A DNA stretch of 64,000 bases from Serpula lacrymans var. lacrymans S7.9. Lineage: Eukaryota > Basidiomycota > Agaricomycetes > Boletales > Serpulaceae. The stretch lies in the NCBI RefSeq assembly GCF_000218685.1, contig NW_006763303.1:1-64000 (forward strand). The letters are read 5' to 3'. Below the pieces are notes generated by a model. The model did no database searches, had not been told where the DNA came from, and worked only from the letters and a program-made list of their open reading frames with translations. How positions within the stretch are numbered: the stretch's first letter is position 1; each line of letters opens with the position of its first letter. A program made the position numbers and the translations under genes. This document shows positions 48,161-57,095 of this stretch, piece after piece.

Positions 48161-48347
48161 TTAAATATACTCTGAATCTGGTGAAACTGTTGTTTTGATT
48201 CTGAGTCAAGCATGAAAGCAATGCCTACTATTCTACTATTATTTGTTAGCAGTGGGACTTCGTCATTTTTTGAGGCTTTCCTCTGCCGAATCGGTGCTTC
48301 AATCCGGCATATGTGACCTTAGCGTTACTTTTTGTTACCTTTGTGAC

Positions 48348-48389
48348 GTCCGAATTGTACCTCAAATACGAACTGACTGGGAACGACAG
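48348..48389 (-). repeat. Right terminal inverted repeat of the pogo-like element
   Basis: 42 bp from GTCCGAATTG to GGGAACGACAG, followed by TA at 48390-48391. Confidence 0.93.
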
Positions 48390-48391
48390 TA

Positions 48392-48897
48392 CGGAGGATG
48401 TTGCCCGGAAAATAGGATGCAAACCTCCTTGGAAGGTGGAAGCAGAAACGACCCGGTGTCGATGATGAGAACTGTTGTTAGAAAACCACACACAAAACAA
48501 ACTAACACACAATCCTCCCAGATTCCACGGAACTTGTTTATGGGCTTTGCCTCCTAGAACAGTGGAGTGGTCTGGTTGTTCGTGGGGTGGTACGTATAAA
48601 GATCCTTCAAAGTAAAACCCAGTGGTGTATGAGTGTGGGTTTTGAGGAGGAGGGATAGTTGAATTTATAGAAAGATAGGGGGTTTGTGGCGAGTATAGAC
48701 GAGCACTACCTTGCTAATCGTAGCACAAGGTAGGTTTGAGAACAACGAGGATGACGAGGTGACGAGGTTCCCAGTGATAGCAGGCTCCTGACGCACAAAC
48801 TGTAGTGCTCAGAAGGACTCTAATCGAAGGGGATGACAATCACTTTCAAAAGTGACGAGTGACGATGACAGCAGTTAACAGTGGTAGAAGTGGGAAG
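48392..48897. other. Non-coding flank between pogo element and small LTR
   Basis: No gene recognised. The TGGGAAG at 48891-48897 is the left copy of a 7 bp direct repeat bordering the next feature. Confidence 0.4.
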
Positions 48898-49240
48898 TGT
48901 TGTGACCACACTGGATCACAAGTAGCAGTAAGAAGTGGACTTAAGATTAGAGAAGAAGTCTGGAATCGAGTTCTTGTTGTTTTTTTACAAGGTAAAATAC
49001 AGGGGTTTATATAGTAAAAGAGAAGTAGGCTATGCACAGTATAGCTGTGCAAAAAGAATGAGAAAGAATATGAAGGAAGGAATGTACGCTGACGAATCCT
49101 GCGTAGGTAGTACAGGATAAGATTATCAAAAAAAGAAAAGAAAGGGATAGAACAATAAATGCTGTGAGTAATATCACAGGTTTGTACAGCCATAAAGTAA
49201 AGTCCAATAGCAAAAAGAGAGCAGGAAAATCATGATGTCA
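48898..49240 (-). mobile_element. Probable small solo LTR (Copia-like)
   Basis: A 343 bp segment that on the minus strand begins TGACATCATGATTTTCCTGC and ends GTCACAACA (TG...CA). It has a CTATATAAACCCC box about 225 bp in. It is flanked by a perfect 7 bp direct repeat TGGGAAG (48891-48897 and 49241-49247). LTR elements usually duplicate 4-6 bp, so the 7 bp duplication is either two chance matching bases or points to another element class. Confidence 0.5.
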
Positions 49241-49423
49241 TGGGAAGATGCAGTAAAAAAAGAGCAAGGCAAAACACTATCAGTATCAACACAGTTCCTT
49301 TATTGTCAGTCAGGCATTCTAAAAAAATATGTGTCCATAAAAATGATTCAAAAATCAAAAATAATCGCACTGTAAATGAATGTTCTGCTGAAAAAAAAGA
49401 AACTGGAGCCACCGGTCCACCAC

Positions 49424-49966
49424 CTAGTCCAAATCTGACAGTTCCATGGCCTTACCAATGGACTGGTTGTGTTGGACCACCTGATCAAACGAGGGAGGGA
49501 GAGGAGTAGTTCCAATTTGGAACAAGTGAGTCCCAGGCAGCGTGTGGTAGGTGTAGCTGTAGCGAAGACGATGGACAAATGATAAGTGTACCCAAGTGAA
49601 TGGGACAGCGATGAACATGGGCGACGCAAGGGGATGAACCTTCTCCAGCTCAAAAATTACCCACCCACGCTCCAACCAGGCAAGACGAGCGACCGATGTT
49701 TTGATAGTATATGATGGCAGATCGACGTCATGAAGATGGACCTGTTGCCCTATTTGGACCGGCCGCCGGGGCTTTGCTGATATCAGCAGTGGCACGTGGT
49801 AGTCAACGGATCGGCGACGGAAGCGGATAGGAAGTGGTGACATCAGAAATGGTGGGGGTGCAAAGAAGATGAGGAGGAGGAGGGTGGAGGTGACGAGGAG
49901 GTGAACTAAAATGGGGACCCAGAAACGACCGTCGGGTGAGAATAAAAAGGAGAGGAAGGGGCCCAT
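49424..49966 (-). CDS. Hypothetical membrane-anchored protein
   Basis: Intronless frame of 180 codons. The start MGPFLSFLFSPDGRFWVPIL is followed by a hydrophobic stretch (about residues 16-36, LVHLLVTSTLLLLIFFAP). Then comes a basic segment (PIRFRRRSVDYHVPLLI) and a soluble part with RLAWLERGWVIFELEKVHPL and FTWVHLSFVHRLRYSYTYHT. It ends PPSFDQVVQHNQSIGKAMEL plus SDLD. This looks like a small protein with one N-terminal membrane anchor. The upstream in-frame ATG at 50104 is not used because the TGCCGAAA octamer repeat lies there. Composition and conserved-looking phrases support a real gene, but I cannot name a family. Confidence 0.5.
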   Translation of the reverse strand: MGPFLSFLFSPDGRFWVPILVHLLVTSTLLLLIFFAPPPFLMSPLPIRFRRRSVDYHVPLLISAKPRRPVQIGQQVHLHDVDLPSYTIKTSVARLAWLERGWVIFELEKVHPLASPMFIAVPFTWVHLSFVHRLRYSYTYHTLPGTHLFQIGTTPLPPSFDQVVQHNQSIGKAMELSDLD

Positions 49967-50052
49967 GGTGGGGCTAGGCAAAGGAAGGGGAGTAAGGGAA
50001 ACGACAAAAGTGAGGGCGCAATGCAATGTGTAGCCAGTGGCGACGCGAAAAT

Positions 50053-50084
50053 TTGCCGAAATGCCGAAATGCCGAAATGCCGAA
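50053..50084 (+). repeat. TGCCGAAA octamer, four tandem copies
   Basis: Four perfect copies of an 8 bp unit upstream of the hypothetical membrane protein start (49966, minus strand). Changes in copy number would alter the promoter or leader, not the protein, if 49966 is the start. Confidence 0.85.
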
Positions 50085-50585
50085 AGTACCGGATGGAAAA
50101 GCAAAGGTGAGCATGACTGGATTGCCTAATAGAGGTGGTGCTGATCAGCCACAAGTTCAAAAGGGGCAATATTAATTACTATTCCACGTGGCACTGTGCC
50201 TGTGTGGCGCAAAGGCGAGTCTTTTTGAATATTCGCTTCGTTATTGACACCTGTCCATGCTACCAATCAACTTTGGTGCATGACACCGGAAGAATCGAAA
50301 TTCATTTCGGCAAAACCGCGCCGGAACAATAAGCTTCTGCGGAGTATTTAAGGATCGCCGCATGTTGATATAGTTGTCCCGAGGTTGCAGAGGTGCTACA
50401 ATCAGGTTGACCGGAAAGTAGCTCGCTAAATCGTCACGTGTAGGTTCGTTATCTTCAGGGACAATTGCCGAGGAGTCCCACACCCGTTGGTCGGACTCGA
50501 TTATAAAGGTGTCTAAGAAGGTTCGGACCAGCACATTTCCTGATTCGCCCTTGCAGCATGTCCATCCACGACGATACATATAAAT

Positions 50586-51201
50586 ATGAATAGTCGTACA
50601 CAGCGCAAGCGTACAATGGAGCCAGATGGATATACCTTGGGGTCCACGCCACGAAAGCACATGGCGATAGAAGCAGACGACGACGATGACAGCGGCGAGG
50701 AGCCGTTCGACTTTGACCGAGACTACCAGCCACCTGCGGGGGAGGTGTTGATGGTCCCTTTTGTAGGCGTATCTTGAAAGTTGTGGCGCCCTAAACTGAC
50801 TAGCCGATCGGCAGGCGGTCCCTTGTAGCAGATGCCAATTGACTCCTGGGAAGGTGGAATGTATGCGTGAGGTCTCCACGGAGGAGACATTGTCGAAGCA
50901 CACGAGTTGCTCGCTGTGCGAACAGCGGGGGTCGCATTGCTTCTGGGGCACCCTTAAGCTTTGTGGAAATCTGGAAAAGGCACAAATGCAATCAGGTACG
51001 AGCAAGAGTCGAACGTAACCGTCCTAGGAAGGTCATCCGGTTTTTGCGCATTTTACAGAGAAATTGCTTGATCCCATGGGTCTGCTGAAGGAGGATACCA
51101 ACCAAGAACGCGAACAAGCGATCCAGCGCCACATGAAAGTATCTGCAGACCTCGCATCTACGGACAAAATGCTCTCCGAGGCAATTTCAAAGTTGATTTA
51201 G
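50586..51201 (+). CDS. Small Cys-rich hypothetical protein
   Basis: Three exons, 50586-50762, 50815-50995 and 51059-51201, total 501 bp (166 residues) in frame. The N-terminal third is acidic (MAIEADDDDDSGEEPFDFDR). The middle has regularly placed cysteines (VPCSRCQLTPGKVECM, then SCSLCEQRGSHCFWG and KLCGNLEKAQMQ). The C-terminus is helical and charged (REQAIQRHMKVSADLASTDK) and ends SEAISKLI. Cys-x2-Cys pairs with RGxxCxW resemble degenerate zinc-cluster proteins common in agaric genomes, often near retroelements. The last expected Cys pair is incomplete (CGNLEKAQMQS), so metal binding may be lost. A 254-codon open frame on the opposite strand overlaps it and is less protein-like. Support is exon phase consistency and motif spacing only. 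Confidence 0.5.
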
Positions 51202-51920
51202 CACGAGAAAACTGAACGACGTTCCCATTTGTTTTGCATTTTACAATAATGTTCAGCATAAGTTTTGACTTGGACTGGTAAGGGAATTGTGCAAAGTAAA
51301 AGTTTGACAGGATTGCATTAAATTATCCTGGACTACCTTTCAATGAATGGGATTCACATAAAAGAATGATTTCGGTGAACGACGGTGGAAATGCATAGCA
51401 GCGTAGAACGGTAAAATATAGACCAGTGTGATGCACGAATGCGGAGGGCTCTGGGGAAATAATAATGTTGAATGAATGCCACGTTTGTATCGCGAACGAT
51501 CCGGGGATGACCCAATGCTTGTGTGCAATGTGGTGCTCACAAGACGCCGCGGATCGAACGAACTCCTTGGAGGAACACTTTTGGACGGCTCATGAAATGA
51601 AAACGCGTAATTCGAGAGCATCAAAATATCATATATATTGTACAAAGGATAGATGCTGTGCTTTATACATTTGTTTTGAGATGAAGAATAAAACTGTGCA
51701 CTCAATGAAGCAAAGGAATTATGCCACACACGTAACGGAGCATGAAACTGATTAGAATGGCGGAAAGAAGAACCACGATATAGTATTCGGTATACACGAA
51801 TAGGGAGAGAAATCGATAAATAAAGGTCCATGGCATTGCAAATGTCCCAATACAAAGAAAGTAGTGTCGAGTGATGAGTTAGTTGAAAGAGATTGTGTCA
51901 GGCAGTCGGAAGGACTTATA
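51202..51920. other. Intergenic, no gene recognised
   Basis: Open frames on both strands (for example 51340-51855 minus) have no family resemblance. Confidence 0.45.
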
Positions 51921-51925
51921 AAACC

Positions 51926-51966
51926 AGGTTAAGGTTAAGTTAAGAGGTTAAGGTTAAGGTTAAGAA
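51926..51966. repeat. GGTTAA hexamer tract at the satellite border
   Basis: About six degenerate copies of GGTTAA (AGGTTAAGGTTAAGTTAAGA and so on), immediately left of the inverted satellite monomer. The satellite unit itself contains CCTTAACCTGCTAACCTGG nearby, so the tract may be an expanded piece of satellite. Confidence 0.7.
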
Positions 51967-53784
51967 GAAAACAAGATTTTCGCAATCACCACCAAGTCAA
52001 AAGGACAACCACCCACGACCGACCGATATAGGACATATCCCCGGGATCATGCGAGACATTCTGGGCAATAATGCAAAGCAAAATAAGGACAAACGAAGAC
52101 AAAAAAGACGAGGTCTTCGCAATCAATCACCAAGTCAAGTCACTTTAATAATCTACTTTTACCAGGACGCCCCATCCTGGTATCCGCAACTTCCTTATAT
52201 GGTAGTTGCAAGCATCCGCAACCTATTAGTCATATCCGCAACCTGTCCGCAACCTAGCTATTAGATCCTCGGATTGTACCATGATTTTCTAAATATGTGA
52301 GGGTAAGATATGTGTCAGTCTTTACTTCTGGTCAAAAAAAAAGATATATATTAGAGGTTTTCACCATTTAACTAGTACCAAAAGTCCAATTACACTCATG
52401 ATCTCAAATGAACAGTCTGAGTGCCAAAAGGTCCGATTGAGATCATGGTTTCAAATGGACTATTTGTCACACTCGAACTGTCCGATTGAGATCATGATTT
52501 CAAATGGACCTAGCTATTAGATCCTTGGATTACCACTCGTACTCAAAGGTTCAGACGGTTCAGACAGGGAAAGTTCAGACAGCAGAACCTCGCGACCGTA
52601 TAATGGTCACATGACAGACGTATATGGGAAGCTATTCCCACGACCGAATCAGGATATAAGCCCGGGATCATGTGGCACAAACCAGGCAACAATACAGAGC
52701 CAAACAAAGACAAAAAAATGAGATTTTCGCGATAACCACCAAGTCAAAGGGACGACAACTAGGACATATCCCCGGGATCATGTGACACGTCCCGGGCAAC
52801 GATACAGAACCAAATAAAGCCAAACAAACACGAAAAAAAATGAGATTTTTGCAATGACCACCAAGTCAAAGGGGACGACAATACAAGGTCGAACGGAGCC
52901 AAACAAATGCAAAAAAAAACAAGTTTTTCACAATCATCACCAAGTCAAAGGGACGACAACCCACGACATACATGTGGCACATTCCGGGCAATAATATAGA
53001 GGCAAATAAAAACAAACAAATACGAAAAAAAAAATGAGATATCCCCGGGATCATGTGACACATTCTAGGCCCAATACAGAGCCAAATAAAACCAAACAAA
53101 GACGAAAAAAATGAGATTTTCGCAATAAACCACCAAGTCAAAGGGACAAGTCACGACCACTACTCCAGCGATGATCAGGACAAGACATGGGCAAACAAAT
53201 CCGAAAAAAAAACACAAGGTTTTTGCAAAAGTGACGACCACCCAGCCACATGTCAGTACGACGTATCAGGACACAACAAAGCCAAACAAAACAGGATTTT
53301 TGCAAAAAAAACGACCACCCAGCCGTCGAGTGAGTCATCAGAGACGACCAAGGGAACGAATAAGTCCAAACCACTGTCAGTGGGAAAGATGACGAGACCA
53401 AACGTTCCCACCAGTCTGAGACAAGTTTACAAACACAAAACGAGTCAAAAAACGCGAAAATTGTCAGTCTCAAGATACAAGACTTGTGATAGGAAATACA
53501 AACGAATAGAGCGGTCAATAAATCCGAAAAAATAACGAGTATATCCCGTCCAAGCCCGGGATCAGTGTCAACAAAGCTCGGGTTTATAGGACACGAATCA
53601 AGGCAAAAAAAAACAGGACTTTGACAAAAAAACCGGGGGGAAGTTGATCAAAGGCTCGTTAACTCAGTGTCATGGGAACGTAGAGACAAAGCCCCCCTTG
53701 GGGGGTTGGGGGGCCAGGTTAGCAGGTTAAGGGTAGGTCCCACACCAAATAAAGCAAGACAAAGGCCAAAAGAAAACAAGATTT
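51966..53784 (-). repeat. Single inverted, circularly permuted satellite monomer
   Basis: One complete 1,805 bp unit in reverse orientation plus about 14 bp repeated at both ends (AAGAAAACAAGATTT). Its start point in the unit is different from that used to number the array, so it is a permuted monomer. By eye it is almost identical to the array units. It ends directly against decarboxylase coding sequence, which resumes TTACCCGGAATGCTGGGA. Confidence 0.95.
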
Positions 53785-56700
53785 ACCCGGAATGCTGGGA
53801 TACATAGCCGCTTTACTCTATAATCCAAATAATTGCTCCCCGGAAGCCAGTCCAGTCACGAGCTGCCTCGAGTTTCTTGTCGGTAAACAGCTCTGTGCCA
53901 TGGTTGGATATGAAGTCCGGTCGTCAATTGAAGAACCCGATCGGGATGAAATTGTGGGCTGGGGACATCTAACCTCAGGCGGTACAGTCGCCAATCTAGA
54001 ATCTATGTGGTATGTGGTATGCATAATCGTATCCGGAAATACACAATATCAATTCATTGTATTTTATCTTTTTTGCAGGGCTGGTCAGTACAGTCTTGCC
54101 TCAGCATAAGTATTGACATCAATGAGCTTTAAATGTATCTAGCTCGTAACTGCAAATTCTTTCCACTGTCACTGAAATGGGCATCTGAAGACGGCAATCC
54201 TCTGGCGTTGATCGCATCCTCATTCAACATCAATCTGTGTACAGGCACGAAGAAACTTCTTAGTGAATGCAGCACTTGGGAATTAATGAACATCACTCCC
54301 GATGAGGTCGTTGAACTGATAGATCGACTCTGCGAAGAATACGGATGTTCTCCAGAATACATACAAGATATTTTGAACCCCTACCTGGTTCAAACAACGG
54401 GAAGAGGAGTTTTAGAGAAGCATTTCAATATTAGGTGTCCGATAAGATATTTCGTTGGACAAACGCTTCATTACTCGTGGCCAAAAGCTGCAGGTAAAAT
54501 CTTAATGTCGCGCTATGTATCGGTAATGCGCTGGTTGCTAAGCTGATAATTTCCAGGGATCTCAGGGATTGGAGAGGAGAATGTAGTTGCAGTCCCTCTA
54601 TCTATCACAGGTCGCATTGACACCAACTTACTCGACGTTCATTTAAGTTACTGTTTGCAGCGCAAACAGGCTGTGTATGCTGTCGTAGTTATCATGGGGT
54701 GAGCTACTTACACGATCCCTAACCTCCAATACATCGTGTCAAAACCGGCTAATCTCCTCTCAGTTCAACAGAGCATGGACTGGTTGATCCACTTTCTTCC
54801 ATCATTCAACTGCGAACCAAGTATCGCAAACTTGGACTATCTTTTTTAGTCCATGCAGACGCTGCATGGGGAGGTTACTTTGCGACGCTTCTAGTCCCAG
54901 TACCCCTCAGCGAAAGTGATGACTGTCAAGTAGATGCGTTCGATCCTGAGTCTTTGATGTCGCCCTATGTCAGAGAAGAATTTTTACACTTACGCTACAC
55001 TGATTCTATCACCATCGATCCTCATAAATCTGGTTACATACCCTATCCCGCTGGTTCTCTTTGTTACCGGAATGGGAAACTGAAGAACATGGTGACCAAG
55101 TCGGCTTCTTACATTGTGAGCAGCATCGACAGCCGTGATAGCAAAATGGGCATCTATGGGGTGGAGGGGAGGTAAGTGTTGGCTTCTCTGGAACATTGGA
55201 CAGTCTGTAATAGTAGAATGCAGTAAACCAGGGGCTGCAGCTATGGCCGTGTGGTTATCAAATGAGACCATTGGCTTACACAAAGGTGGGTATGGCATGA
55301 TTCTGGGCGAGTCGATGTTTACTACCGTCAAGGTACACAGTCTCTGTTTTCATCGAGAGCCAGACCACCTAACTTTGCTTGTATAGATGTACAGCCATTA
55401 CGTGACGATGGGTATGAAAAGTTCTAGACTCATCGTCGTTCCATATATCATGTTGCCCAGCGAACAAGAGGGTAAGACACAAAGAGATATCATCGAAGAG
55501 AAGAAACATATCCTCGATGCCATCGTTGGTCGTTCAGATGACGAAATCATGACGAACCCGAAGACACGGGAACTTATGAGGAAATTAGGCCCCGATCTTA
55601 TTGTCTTCACGTTCTCATGTAACTTTATCTGCGCTGACGGCACAACGAACGAGGACGTTCAGGAAGCGTCCATCCTGAATGAGAACATTTACCAAAGGTT
55701 CTCTATACACAATCCTACCGATTCCGCAAAGGACTTTCGATACTTCATAGGATCATCGACGATGCAGCAGCGGAAATATGGACTAAGCTTAACGAACTTC
55801 AAACAGCGACTTGGACTTATCGGTGAAGAAGATCTCTTTGTGTTGGATAATGTTGCGATGACACCGTTTCCAAACAACACTGAACGTATTGCTCTGCTTG
55901 TCGAGGAATTTCGTACGGTCGCAGAAGATGAAGCAGAGGTGAGCATATAGATCCATAAGTGCTTGATGATGAGTTGAATCATGTTTCCAGAAATGCGCCT
56001 TGAGAAATACCGTTACTCCGACGTCACATGAATTCGTGGTACAGGGAGAAGACCGATTGTACCTGGTGTACAAAGCCTGTTTTAACACTGCCAGCTCCCG
56101 ATATCAACATGTGATCACCGGAGATATACCAATTACGTCGAAACAGGAGTATCTTGACAATAAAAGACGGATACCTTTCGCAACATTCACAGCAAGAACC
56201 CTGGAGAACATAGAGATCACATCTTTCATCAACAAAAATAGTTTTTCCATTGAGATCACATCAACGTCACCCACAGGGTACGAATCCCAAAATTTGTCCT
56301 GATAACGCTTACTCTTGGCTCACTTTATACAATTAAATCCAGTACGATAGCAATCTTAGAATGTGAAATCACCAATATCAACACCATCTACACTTGCCCT
56401 CTCTCCCGACGATATTTGGAGCCGGAATATCCTGATACGATGCTGTTCTATCTCTACGGAACGCCCGCGGAGACATTTATAGAACACATTCTCCTTCGTT
56501 CGCCAAACGTGCAGCTTAATGGACGAGTCGAGATCGACCTCCCTGGAGTCGACGAGAACAAGCTGAGAGCGGAATTCGAAAGGGGATTTATCATGAAGAC
56601 GGACATACTCGAGCGTGCACGACTTCCTTTCACGCCCTCTCATCGCCCGACGTTCTTTCAGCCTGGCCTCAAGGCCAAGATATCGCTTTTCCACAGAGAT

Positions 56701-56814
56701 TGCCACAAGTCTCGACTTTCCGACCATGTCAAGAATTACTTCGCGAAAGGCACGATGGTATTGAAAGATACAATATATGTGGACTTCGATCTTCTTAACC
56801 GCACCATGCATTGA
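53785..56814 (+). pseudogene. 3' half of a group II aromatic amino acid type decarboxylase gene with C-terminal appendage
   Basis: Begins in mid-codon after satellite DNA with LPGMLGYIAALLYNPNNC, then WGHLTSGGTVANLESMW. A 5 bp micro-exon (54079-54083) between introns 54010-54078 and 54084-54142 restores SMWAARNCKFF. Catalytic features are HADAAWGGY and the PLP-lysine motif SITIDPHKSGYIPYPAG. Further segments: SKPGAAAMAVWLSNETIGLH; GKTQRDIIEEKKHILDAIVG; KDFRYFIGSSTMQQRKYGLS. After about 55980 comes an appendage of some 220 residues containing GEDRLYLVYKACFNTASSRY, YPDTMLFYLYGTPAETFIEH and VEIDLPGVDENKLRAEFERG, ending DLLNRTMH at 56814. Such an appendage is known in the calcium-activatable non-canonical decarboxylase described from Psilocybe cubensis. 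All seen exons are open. The first ~97 residues and promoter are missing here and are found at 5614-5975. Confidence 0.85.
54079..54083 (+). other. Five-base micro-exon of the decarboxylase gene
   Basis: GGCTG lies between TTTTTTGCAG and GTCAGTACAG. The preceding exon ends two bases into a Trp codon (54009) and the next exon begins CTCGTAACTGC (54143). Only inclusion of GGCTG yields W-A-A-R-N, the sequence conserved at this place in group II decarboxylases, and keeps the frame. Confidence 0.75.
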
Positions 56815-57095
56815 TATAGCCTACAAGATTTTTTTCTCCCCTTTTTTCACATTTCTGCTATCACACGTGGTGTTTAGATCTCGTGTATTTCTTTCACTCC
56901 CATCAATCCATGAAACATAATGTACATTATTGTTATTATCTTGCTAGTATCCAACAAATCACTTTCTCGGTTTCTTGTATACACTATTCTTTGTCCATTG
57001 TACATCTTTTTGCGCGAAACACAAATCGGCAACAGGACTAAATCAGAAACGTACCAGTAGCAATGCGCATCTACGTAGCCATGCATACACTCCAC
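56815..57095. terminator. Convergent 3' region of decarboxylase and GPHR genes
   Basis: 281 bp between two stop codons of genes that face each other. T-rich stretches just after the decarboxylase stop (TTTTTTTCTCCCCTTTTTTC at about 56829) could serve 3' end formation. Confidence 0.4.

Larger units (their letters stand above)
45033..48389 (+). mobile_element. Complete pogo/Fot1-type DNA transposon
   Basis: A 3,357 bp element with 42 bp terminal inverted repeats that match at every position by eye, a TA target duplication (45031-45032 and 48390-48391) and one intact transposase gene between them. Perfect ends plus an unbroken gene suggest recent insertion and possible activity. It sits within the ~46 kb inverted segment, between the kinase gene and a solo LTR. 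Confidence 0.92.

Noticed and set aside
50241..51005. Minus-strand open frame of 254 codons
   Set aside because: It lies opposite three plus-strand exons whose phases fit exactly and whose protein has ordered Cys motifs. Its own translation shows no domain.
51340..51855. Minus-strand frame of 171 codons
   Set aside because: No conserved pattern, no splice context, and composition like random AT-rich sequence.
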